Assembly: GCA_022814615.1 (NCBI GenBank)
Contig: JAKLNE010000006.1
Coordinates: 682,001 to 746,000, forward strand
Length of the DNA stretch: 64,000 nt
Source: Waltergamsia citrina
Lineage: Eukaryota > Ascomycota > Sordariomycetes > Hypocreales > Bionectriaceae
Reading direction: 5' to 3'
This document shows positions 22,660-33,361 of the stretch, in pieces; within the stretch, counting starts at the first letter, position 1; each line of letters opens with the position of its first letter. The position numbers and the translations under genes were made by a program. Below the pieces are notes generated by a model. That model saw only the letters and a program-made list of their open reading frames with translations, ran no database searches and was not told the DNA's origin.

Positions 22660-25600
22660 TTACTTTGCCCGCCCAGTATCGATCTGTCGAAAGATCCTGT
22701 CCGTCTCTATGTTGCCTGGGCTACCATCCATGTTGAACACAACCTCCTCCATGTCTTCCAGTTCCAAAGGCACGTTTTGACCGGGGAAGCCTAGGTCTCG
22801 TCGCCACCAGCTCCTCTCAGCGCGCTTTCTCCTACCGCTCGCCGTAGGTGTGCTCCTCACTACTCTAGGTGCCCTCTGTACTCTTCGTGCCTCTCGATCT
22901 GGAGTCTGGTTCCGAGTCCTTCCATCTCTTCCTACTGAGTCCCGCGCTGGGGGCGTGTTCAGCTCTACCGGCCCGACATGGTCTTCGCCATTGTCTGACC
23001 GTCTATCTGAATCTCCGGAACATGTTGGTGTCTATTCTTGCTCAGATTGACATGTTTGAACATGGTTAGGCACTCGACTCACCTTGGTCTTCCTCTGATT
23101 CGACCTGAAATTCTTCTTCCCCTGATTCAATTTGAGATTCTTCTTCCCATAATTCAAATTGAGGTTCTTCTTCCTCAAAGTCGATCTCAGGCTCTTCTTC
23201 CTCTATTTCGACCTGAGGCCCCTCTTCCTCGAGTTCTTGTTCCGAAACGACCGGCTCTTCCACCACCTGCACCTCTTGCTCCTGAACAGGTTCCCTTGGC
23301 CTTCGGACAATCTTGGGCATATACTTTGGACTTGGAAGTCTGAGGCGTTCATCTTCCGGGTCATCATCCCGCTTTCGCTTCTTGCCAAAGAACCAGCCAA
23401 TGCGCTGCCCCAAAGTGGGCTTCGCGGGTTCCAAAAAACCTATAGAACAAACGTCAGCAAAGCGATTTTGTCTTATGAGATAAAACGGTATCGAAGATTT
23501 CCATCGATCCTAGACTTACGCATCTTGAGCTTATTGACGAAAGCTTTCCGTTGCCGGGGAGTAGCACCCGTCCAGAGCTCGGTACCGTTCTCGTACGTGT
23601 AGCGGTCGAGGAAACTGTCTCGGTATGACGTGGTCAAGTTGTTGGTGGTGGCTGCCGCTACATCAGAGGTGACTCGGACGACCTCAGAGCGCTGATGAGC
23701 TTCGCCCATCTCAATATCGTTGGTCCGGCCGTTGGCACGCCGGCTGGTAGTACCGTTGGCAGCACCGTTGAGACGATTTTTGGCAGGGGAAGGCGCAATA
23801 GTTGGCCCGCTGTTCTTGATCTCACGTTGGCGTTCCTGTGTCTGTAGATGGAGCGGCCAGCGGTTGATATTGCAAAGCTGGCCTCCATTCACTGACGGGG
23901 GGTCGAGCGAGTGACCGAAGTCCCAGATGGCTTCTTTTCGCCAGTACTCATACTCATCTCCAGGCTCATACCTAAGTTCATCGGCCTCTCCTTTTCGTGT
24001 CCAGATCATAGACTGGTTATCCATGAGCTCCCGCAAGACGCCATTCCGCATCAGTTCAGCCGCGTTCTCCTCATGCTGTTTCGAATAGGAGGCAATATTA
24101 TTGGGGTCCTCTTTGAAAGCTTCCGGATCCGCCAAGTTAACCACATCCTTGTGGATGGGGGTCCACTGCTTTCCCTCGCTGAATAGTGCCTCTCGTCTTG
24201 CGCGGCGCCTCCTATTCCGAACATCATCCTTGTCCACAAGTTGTTGCTGTTTCCATACATTCAGCGCCTCGAATGTAACATCTCTGTTGATGTCGCGGCG
24301 CAGAGGAGGTTCGGCCCCAGCTGGTCGCTGGTAGAGCAGTTTCCTGTCGACAAAGTGCTGCTCTCTGAGAATACGCATGGTTTGACCAAGTCGATAGCCA
24401 AGACGTCGATAGAAATCGGTCGTCCGATCCTCGCCGTAGCCATCGCCATCAGGCGGAAATTTGCGACGGAGCTCTCTGTTGGTGAGAAGCAAGCGCTTGG
24501 GAGGAAGCATTTTCTCCCACGCTTCACGACCTTGGTTTAAGGGGTAAGTTCAAGCCGTAGAGGTATGCGTAGGTTGCTTAGACGTACCTTCAGCGTCGTC
24601 GGCTTCTTCATCTTCTGCAGACATGCTTTCAGGAGCTTCCCAACGGATCGCTTGCTCAGGGAAGTTATTCGGCTTTGCCAGAGCTACTCGACTGGCCACC
24701 CCGGTCTCGTCAATCCTACAACTGTCAGAACAAGCAATCGGATACTAGCATGCATTATTTATAAAACTTACGTCAAAAATCCCATGTCCTGAAGCTGATA
24801 GCAATACTTCAGAATTTCCGCATGGTCAAAGAAGTGCCTCTGGATACTCATGGCTTGCTCGCGAGCAGGAGTCGCGCAAACTTCATTAATGTAATGTGAG
24901 ACTTGCTTGACGGTCGATAGCCGTCTAAGAGGAGCATCCGGCATCAGATCTTCTCTGATTTTGAGTATTCTTCTCAGAAACTCCTTTCCAGCCGGATCCA
25001 GATCAACGCGCTTCGCCGGGATGTTTGGGATAGTCTCGCAGAGGTATTCAAGCCACTCCTCTTCCTTGGGTCGGATCTGCAGCGCCACGCGCACAGGTTC
25101 CTGATTCTCTTGGTCCGAGTCGTCTGAAACCGAATCATCCACAAACAAGTAGGTTTCATGCATCTGGAACTTCAACTTGAAATCTCTTGGATCCAAATCT
25201 TGAATGCCGGCATCAATGCAAGCAAGAGTCTGACTCAGGACGGGACGAGCGTCGTCATACAGCTGAGTACACGGGGTCTTGCTGCGCAGCCTTCGGACCA
25301 AACTCTGGTACTTCTTGAGATCATCATAGACTTGCTTCTTGGCGCTGTCCAAGCAAAGTTTCGAAACTGGTCCCATCCAGTTCGCCAAAGGCGGCAAGGA
25401 TGGAGTGATCAACGACTTGTCGTACCTGAGTTTGTTCACCATGGTGGCATTCTCAGCTTGTTGTTCTGCGGCCTCTCGCGTATCCTGCGCCCGCTTTCGC
25501 TGCCCCTTTTGAAGCCAGATATTGCCCTTGGTGTAAGTAAAAGGATCAAGACTATTCACTTCTTCTGGTGGGTCAACCAAACTCTCCGGTTCGAAGAAAA

Positions 25601-26099
25601 TGTCAGGCTTCTGGGTAGGGATGCGCGGAACGTAATCATCTTCGTCCTCATCAACCGGATGAGCGCGCTGCGGCGGTTCAGGGTTTGCTACCAGTTTGGG
25701 AGTTTGGCCGGGCATGAAAGGAAGGCGGTGACTCTTTGCCGCAAAGGGCGATTCCGTGAAATCCAGCACAAGCTTCCTATTCTTGCGCTTGTAGTCCTCA
25801 TGGACCTCCATTGTCTTTAACATGCCGACAACTTCTCTCAGGTCATCACCCCATGCCTCTCCATTGTAGGCGAGTACAAGGTCGTCGACATATTTCCGAA
25901 GCGCAGCCAGATCGCGCTCCCAGTTTGTGCTTCTGTCGGCATTCTGGTCCCTTAGGAAGCCTTTGGCTTTCGTGAGCCGAACCTGGGGGTCGTCATTCTT
26001 CTTTTGTTGGCCGCGCGAGCGGGAAGCGGGCGTGGTTGAGGGAGTAGGTAGGCCTGTCCTCCCTGACGTATTGGGATCTGGGGGAGTAACAGCAGCCAT
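22660..26099 (-). CDS. Large unrecognised charged protein (about 1056 residues, five exons)
   Basis: I do not recognise a domain. Five exons join in frame: 26099-24772, 24715-24588, 24530-23520, 23439-23083 and about 23006-22660. Each inner border is supported by a GT donor, AG acceptor and unbroken frame (GFLT|IDETGV, DDAEG|REAWEK, KLKM|RFLEPAKPT). The last acceptor is ambiguous by six bases. Residues 1-40 are Pro/Thr/Ser-rich; residues 40-440 look folded and mainly helical (WERDLAALRKYVDDLVLAYN); a Pro/Asp-rich linker carries DEDEDDYVPRIP. Residues 440-820 are basic and helical (RRRRARREALF). After 823 come a basic GKKRKRDDD, possibly a nuclear signal, a Glu-rich tract of imperfect EEEEPxI/F units and an Arg-rich end. 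Several separate long frames here are pieces of this one gene. A nuclear location is inferred only from composition. Existence is well supported; function unknown. Confidence 0.75.
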
Positions 26100-29000
26100 T
26101 GTTGATGTCTTGAGATATCGTAGACAATATCGTCTTGAGGTGCGTTAGCTTCGTCAAAGCCAATATAAAATCTTTCCAAGGAGCAGACAACGAAAAAGAA
26201 GGAAAGGATGAACGAAGAGCCAGGAATAAGGACACAAGATCCTTTAAACAGCTGTTGAGCTTCTGTTTATGTGCTATATTTGGGACAAAGAGCTCGTCTT
26301 CTTTGTCTCTACAGCTTCTGAGCTTGATCCGCGAGGAGGCCCATCCTCGCCAGCACCACACCATTACGGTAGAGCTGCGAACAGAGTGTGAACGTGGAAA
26401 AATTGGCAGCCCATCGCAATCATCATTTAGATCACCTTAAGCAATTAGAAGGCATGCTATCAGGAGTCACGGTTTCAGTGAGAACGAGGAAGTGAGCAAG
26501 TCGCAGACTTTGATCCTCTTCCAGCTCCAATAGTATACCACAATCTCCCTCTCAAGAACTAGGACGTTTGAAATATGACACTGCGACTGCGATGACATAG
26601 TATAGTATAATTTACATTCAAGTCGGCTGTGGTTTGAAGGAGATTTAGAGATGGTCCTCTGCGTCAGACTGGCAGTTGACGATGCTTTGTTCACCTTCGT
26701 CTTCTTCCCGTCGAAGGCAGAGAACAGCCCGCCCTGTTCTAACCTCCAATGCACGGCTACATGATCGTTACTTTACCAGCCAGATATCAGCCTTGCAGGA
26801 AGGCCAATGCCTTTTGCGGAGGAAAGAACTTAGAGGGAGAGGCGAGGTTGCTCCATCCACGACTGTACTACGTGTAAGTGGGAAAGGTATATCCAACCCC
26901 AACTTCCACGGCACGAACAATGACAGAGCTACCTTGAATACTTCTCCATTCCTTGTCGGAGAGGCCGACAAGCCTAAAAGACTAAAAGGAAAGGTTTCAT
27001 ATTGTCGCTCTTCCACTCCCCGCTCCTCAGCCCCAGCCCTTAAGATCAAGATGGGGCCAACACTACGAGTGAATGGTTGCATGAATGAACGGAATGAATG
27101 ACCAGAAACCAGCGCAGCTAGCGCACAGCCCGCCAAGAGATCCCAGTGACTCTCCCATGTTCCGGCATCTCGCTTTTCCCGTTTACCCATCAATCTTGAT
27201 TGAGATAACAATAGTGCGTGCCTCCATTCTCGACCACCCTGTGCATACCAGCCACCTTCTCACTACTCCCAGAAGGGCAAAGACGAGGGCACCATCATCT
27301 ACGTATCCGGGCCTCTTCTTTGTTCCTCGATCTAGCCCGGGCGCCCCAGCTTTGGGGGCTTGTAATTTAGCATGAGAGTTAGTAGCCACGCTGGTCGGGG
27401 GGTGGGTGGGTTGGAGAGAGATTTCGCGGAGACCAAGATCAGAAAGAGGACGACGCGACGGTGCATCCACAGATCAGTCCCGTTCTGACTACTGCTGCTA
27501 TCGGGAGCGTAAGATGCGTATTCAGATGTAGAACCCAGAGGATAATTGAATAAGCTCATGTTTGGGAACCCAAGAACGTTGAAAATTAGCGTTGCTGGAA
27601 ACCCTTTTCAATTGCCTTTGAGCAAATTCAGGAGATGATACCCAAATAACACAAACATCACCTTCTAACACTCAGACACCAGCAACTCAACTACAGACAG
27701 AATCCTCACAAAAACTTGTACAAAACTTGAAATATCACCTTAGTAATTTCACTTCTTTGGCGTGGTTGCTAAAATGAGCTATTATCGTGTCACATGTAAT
27801 AATCACCTCTTAAAACCCCCGTCCTCAGGGGGTCATATAGGGTATATCACAAAGCCCAATATTACTCGTACTCGTAATATCGAATTTCGTTAAACGCTCC
27901 CCAAGTAAGGAGAAGAGGAGCACAATCTCCGCCAATGCCTCCCTAACTCCCTGAGACGCACGCTGGAGCCCAAAAAGACAGTTGGCGCTAGACATTGGAG
28001 CAAGAAGGAAAAAAAAAAGGCTCGCTACTGTGTGGCTTGAGACAATGCTAGAAACTTGATATTAGCCGTTAGATAAGGACGACTCCACACGAGCATGCCT
28101 AAGTCAGCAGAAACCAGTGCATTTCTGTACTAAGATCGAGATCGAGACCTAGGAGCTTTTTAACTTGGTAAGGGGACTTAAGGGGTAGCAACCACATTCT
28201 AAGGGTCAAGCGTGGTAATGATTTAGCGTGAGATGGGATTGTAGAAAATTGGCATGTCACGATTTAGGCAAGTGATTGTCAAGAAATCATTGAAGAGATG
28301 TTTTTTTACTCTCTTATTGTACCTGTATACATCTACCTATACACAGATGAGAGGGTTCAGGAGCAAGATCATTAAGTTGGTCCTGGGGTCTATCGAAACC
28401 CCATGGTATCCATTGGAATCGTCCAACTCCCTGAACTGAAGACGACGAAATTAAGCAGATAAAACCGACCGATGGGGATCGGATCGCTCGTTTTGGGAGC
28501 TGGTGCTTCTCGTCGTTCCTCTCCGAAAGAATTATGTAGGGGCGCTTTTCCCTCGATGCCGCCGTATGTAAGTGTGACAGACATCAATAGGAAGATCGTC
28601 GTTGTTCCGATGCGTCTTCCCTCTTCCGCCACCACACCAAATCCTCTCAGGGGTTGTCATCCTGGTGAATTCAATGTCCTGACCCCCCTCACACAAAGGG
28701 CGGGCCGTAATTTGCATTCTTGGTATTTCCTCCTCTCACCAGCTTTCTGCACTGGTGTGGCCAATTGCTCCTTCGTCTCGACGTGGTCTAGATCGTCCGT
28801 TCAAAGAAAAAAACAACTTTTGCTTCCGTGGGGCCTGCGTCGAATTTTTGCGCAGTCGCCAGTCAAATAACGCGAGGAAAAGGGGGTATGTTCCGAAAGT
28901 CCACTTTTTTTTGGTGCCGAATAGACTTGCTTTAGAACTTGTCGAGTCGCATTGTAAAAGACGAGAGGGTAATAGAGAAAAAAAGAAAAAGGAAGAGTTT

Positions 29001-29192
29001 TAAAAAACAAACGCAGTCGCTAAATGCCATGACGTAGATGAGACAGTTCATTCTGAATGCCTCTCATGCTGCCGGGGATATATCCTCCGAAGATGAAAAG
29101 GTCGAATGTCGGATTCGCGTGTTGTAAGAACTCCTCGAGAGACCATCGATCTAGGACCAGACAGTTGGGAAATTCAAATCGTTTCCTCTTTG
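26100..29192. other. Gene-poor stretch between the 1056-residue protein gene and cln1
   Basis: Three kilobases with no convincing gene. It begins with the promoter of the minus-strand large gene and ends with the cln1 3' region. A small hairpin-forming CCCCC-GTCCTCA-GGGGG lies near 27817-27834 and two overlapping TACTCGTA copies at 27863-27876. Open frames of 90-147 codons (for example 26768-27211 minus) lack introns in keeping with neighbours and show no domain. Confidence 0.5.
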
Positions 29193-30404
29193 CTAAGAAT
29201 TCACGTAATGAGGGTTTGAGTATGTTCCGTATGGGTATTGCTCATGCCGTTGTTGTGATGGAGTGACCGGATATCGAGACTGTGTTGGGTAGGCGGTGGC
29301 GTTGTTAAAGTGATGGCCGTCTGGGGTGATTGGGGGTGTGAGATATCCGTCAAAACCCATCGAGGCGCCATGGCCCTTTTGCGGCGTGCTGAGCAGGTCA
29401 TTATGCTTAACAGGTTCGGCCGGTGGGGTCGGAGGTTCCGCATTACGGCGTGCCAGAGCAGCTTGTTGAGCCATGAAGTCGGCTAACTTTTGCGAGACCC
29501 GGCAGAGCTGCTGGGTCGAGTACTTGCGTGCCAATGTCGGAGACGGTTGGTGAAGGTGGTGAGAAAGTGTCAGCAATGTCAGGTTCTCGGTGTGGTCCCA
29601 CTCCCCATCTCGGGCCTCCGGTCGTCCAAGCACAGCTCTGGCGAGAGCCAGAGAAGACCTTGCCATTGTTGAAGGTTTCGTCGATACGAAGTCGCGGTGG
29701 TACAGGGCAATTTCGCTCATGTAAGCAGCCATGTGCTCAACCTCCTGATCATCGTGCTCCTCGGCAACCATCAATTGCGAGAAGAAGTCGACAGTGGGGT
29801 GTCCGATAGTCCAGTCGAGAGTGTTCAATACGTGCATCTCCATTTGGGCGAACATGCCGGCGTCGTAGAGGCCACAGCACATGTTGTTGAGCTCGTGAAT
29901 CTGAGGAACACGGTCCTTCTTATCACCATACTTGGCCGCAATAAGCAGAGCGGCACAGCCCACGAGCTGATAGTGCTGCTTATAGACAATGCGCTTAGCG
30001 CAGTAGCGGTCGAGCAGGTTGACGGTGAGGAAGAGAGTCTCGGGCAGGAGGGCGAAGGCGGCATGGGCTTCGATAAGGAAGTCGATGAGGTATGGCCTCA
30101 TGAACCACTGAATCTCGCGCTGCATATCAATGAGGTTGACATCGGGGAGGGTTTCGTCCTATTTCAGGTTTAGCATACACGAGATAAGCACTATATTGGG
30201 GTTGTGCAGACTCACCTCCATGTGCCTCATGTGCCGCATGATATCCTCGAGGTACTCGTCGGCTGCTAAGCGGGAGAGCTCATTGGCAATGAGCTCCTGT
30301 TTCCGACGGGCAATCATCTTGGCTGCCTGCCTAGGTGTCATACTGGGATTGAACCCATCATCCGACTCCACGAAGAACGAGGTGTCCATCTGTGAGTGAG
30401 CCAT
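29193..30404 (-). CDS. cln1: G1/S cyclin, Cln1/Ccn1 type
   Basis: Activating subunit of Cdk1/Cdc28 for G1 progression and polar growth; filamentous ascomycetes generally have a single Cln-type cyclin. Exon 1 is 30404-30216 (63 codons), the intron 30215-30159 (donor GTGAGT, acceptor TAG), exon 2 30158-29193; 384 residues. The cyclin box starts after DVNLIDMQREIQWFMRPYLIDFLIE and contains PETLFLTVNLLDRYCAKR and LVGCAALLIAAKYGDKKD; the second fold includes MHVLNTLDWTIGHPTVDFF. This matches Cln1/Ccn1 rather than B-type cyclins: there is no KEN box and no clear destruction box. The C-terminal 90 residues are low complexity with Ser/Thr-Pro sites (STPQKG, TPPITPDG), as in cyclins removed by SCF after Cdk phosphorylation. 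The start at 30404 (MAHSQMDTSF) is preferred over an ATG six codons upstream. A very long upstream region follows. Confidence 0.9.
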
Positions 30405-32280
30405 GGTTGCTGGGTCAGGCAATTTGGCTTAAAAAAAAAAAAAGAAATAACGCGATGAAATAGACAGGAAAACAGGATTGGGTGAGGCGAAGTTGCCGGG
30501 TGATTGTTTGATAAAGAAAGTCGGATAAGTTCCCCAGGAATCTTGGGTCGGATGTGGATTGATTGTATAATGAGAGTGGAGGCTCGCGGCGCGTTGCGAA
30601 GGAGTGAAGCACCACGGCAGGAATTAAGTGATTAAGTTATTAAGGAGCGTGGTGAAGATTAATGAAAAGGAGTGACTGTGGCTGGAAACGAAGCCAAGAA
30701 CATGTAGGCAAGAGCCGTGCAGGCGAAGAAGGGGTCGAACAAGGGGTCGTTGCTTGGTCCTGATGGGGACTAAAAGTCGTCGACGGAAGGGCTCTAGAAG
30801 AATGGACGCGGTCAGCTATTACTTCGCTCCTATGCACAATGGATCCCCAATTCCGCGGGGGAATTGTGGCACCCAGACACCAAGAGACGGGCCACTTCCA
30901 GACACCATGGATATCTGGAGCAGACAAGAATCTGCTATAGAAAATCGACGACTCCCTTGGAGCTGGGGTATGCGGAACGGCCGTCGATGATAGCTGATTG
31001 GCTGACCTTGTGTCTGTATGAGGGGCCCAATGGGGCCAAGGGGACTAGGGGAATATCTTACCGCCACGGTTGCTAGACGTCGAGCAGGGACGGATGGTCC
31101 AGACGAGGTGAGACAAGGCCTAGATGAAGTGGAAACGACGAGTTAACGTGTCCCACAGCAGGTAGACCTCAGGAATCGAGTTGAACGCGACGGTGGGGAA
31201 TCTCGAGAGGCGCAAGGACGGAGGTCGGCATGCAATCTATAATTGTACCACAGATGCGAGATTAGATTCCTGTCTGCAATACCATGTTGAATCCCATGGA
31301 GGAGCACCCCAATTGGCATCCACCCCATGCTCTCATGCCGAACAAAGGATATGAAGCACAGAAAAGGGGCCAACCAGTGGAGAGAGCCTAGTATCTACAT
31401 ACCTCTTGTATTCTCACGGCCGCAGGTCGTTTGTACGCAACGGACGAGGCTGTCACGGGACGATGCAGCGAAATGCCAAGTTATGACGATGAGCTACTCT
31501 GCATCGGTTGAGATGAAAGAGTAGTCGGTCAGACACTAAGCACAAGGCTCTACAGCGTTGTACTAAGCTTCTGAACGAAGTCGTTTAAAGCGGGCACGAG
31601 TCGGGACGAAGTGGTTACCTAGGAATTGACCCCTCAGGTGAACCAAGATCTCGGGAAGGGAGATCGCGTTCGTGTCTCGCCGGCGTGTTTCGACAGGCGG
31701 AAAACGAAGGGATGGCGGTGGGTTGCTGAACTGGCGACAGACAGTGGAGCTGGTGGTGTAGCACTCAGTTGGATGGGATTGGAATTCGTCGTTGCCGAGT
31801 CGAGGAATTGTAGAGGCGAGATGAGGCCGAGAAGGAGAACCAAAAAGGCACCGGAAAAATAAATGGAGAATCGAAAGGCTGACTGAACAAACGCACAAGC
31901 ACAAAAACACTGGCGAATGCTGCTGCGTTGGAGAAGAGATGGAAGGAAAGATGGAAGTGAAATACCAGTCAGGTGAATCACTTTTTCTCCTTTCACATTA
32001 GACTTGGACTATGGTCCAGCTAGAAAAGCAGGCCTGGGTCCGTTGCCCTTTTCAACAACGTCTGACCTTGACTTGAGCCCAGATACTGAACCGGTTGGTT
32101 GGATGGTTCCTTTCCTTTCCTCCCGTCTCGGAGCCTACTCGTCTTTCTTGGTCCTCTGCTATGCTTGTAGGGCTGGCTTCTAGCGTCAACCCAAGCAAGG
32201 CTTTTCTTTCCCAATTACCCAGTCCGTTACAAGTCGTTCGACCGGTTGCTGCAGCGAGTCAGGAACAGGTGAATTGGACC

Positions 32281-32420
32281 AGGGAGTGAATGGATAGGAA
32301 AGAAGGAGAGGGAGAGAAGGAGAGGGTCGGAGGAGGGAGGTGGTTTAAGGTTGGAGTAGGAGGTAGGAGGTAGGAGGAGGATAGAGGAGAGGAGAAAGGA
32401 CTGGAGGAGAAGAGCTGGTC
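32281..32420 (-). promoter_or_regulatory. Pyrimidine-rich tract on the cln1 sense strand (possible transcription start zone)
   Basis: On the minus strand this is an almost pure CT stretch of roughly 130 bases. CT-rich tracts often sit just upstream of transcription starts in filamentous fungi. If this one serves cln1, the leader would be about 1.9 kb. Inference only. Confidence 0.35.
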
Positions 32421-32775
32421 GAGTAGTTTTAACGAGATGGACCGGGCCTTGACTGGGTTTTGGATTTTTGGGGGGGGGGGGCCAGCCTTGGTCTGACCAT
32501 TGATAGGCCTGCAGGCTTGGTTGGTGGTAGTGGTAGTGGTAAATGTGGTGGTATCACTCACTGCTGCCACTGCTAATGGGGTGCCCACTCCCTCTCTCAG
32601 CTGCTGATGGTCGAGCCATAGCGCATGGGCCGTGGAATTACAGCTGCACCCCACGGGATGCCCACTGAACGGGAACGCTGTGGGCAACTCGTTCAGTGGC
32701 TGCTGGCGCTGTGCAACAGGGCAGGGCAGCCATTGGCAGCCAGCGCACAACAGCCTGGCCTCAGGCTAGAACATG

Positions 32776-32799
32776 GCAGCAGCAGCAGCAGCAGCAGCA
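32776..32799 (+). repeat. (GCA)8 trinucleotide repeat
   Basis: Eight perfect GCA units followed shortly by an ACC-rich stretch (about 32818-32838) and a TCCTC tract (about 32845-32880). All lie in apparently non-coding, GC-rich DNA. Confidence 0.9.
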
Positions 32800-33345
32800 A
32801 GGTAACTCCACCACCATAACCACACCACCACCACCACCATCATTTCGTCTTCTCCTCTCTCCTCTCCTCTCCTCTTCTCTACTACTCCTCCGAGGCCCCA
32901 GCGAAAGTGGGCAGCTGAGAACGGGCGGACAGTGGGCCGGGGGTCAAGGGGCTGGCTGGCTCTCCGGCTCTATGAGAGGTGCTTGGTTCTTGGAAGGCCA
33001 AGCAGGAGCTGGCGGCCTGGGACCCCGGCTCAGGAGTGTGAGGAGTGCGAGGAGTGAGCCCGACGGCAGCCACTCACTGCGTCCGTCCTCACGCACTCCA
33101 CCCGTCCATGTCCATGCTCTAAGGTGCAATCTTGCCTTCCAGCCCATCTGATTGGGCTGCGCGTGGCCGACGACACGAATAGAGGCGGGCGACGCACGGC
33201 TGCAGCACCAGCTACCTCGCACCAGAAACCCACACATGCAGTAGCCCACCGATCCGTCTTGTCTCTTCTGCTTGTCTGTGACGGTCTGTGAGGGCGTGGG
33301 ATTGCATTCGTTTGTCCACCCGTGTCCCATCCTGTCCTGGCCAGC

Positions 33346-33361
33346 TTTTTTTTTTTTTTTT
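33346..33361. repeat. 16-base T homopolymer
   Basis: Uninterrupted T run at the right side of the GC-rich island in the gene desert. Confidence 0.9.

Noticed and set aside
23159..23602. 147-codon plus-strand frame with runs of Phe and Leu
   Set aside because: Antisense of the Glu-rich tract and exon 3 end in the 1056-residue protein gene.
32259..32750. 163-codon minus-strand frame, Pro/Ser/Thr-rich
   Set aside because: Made of simple CT-rich and homopolymer sequence (including a G run); no domain, no start context, no splice sites. Low-complexity artefact.
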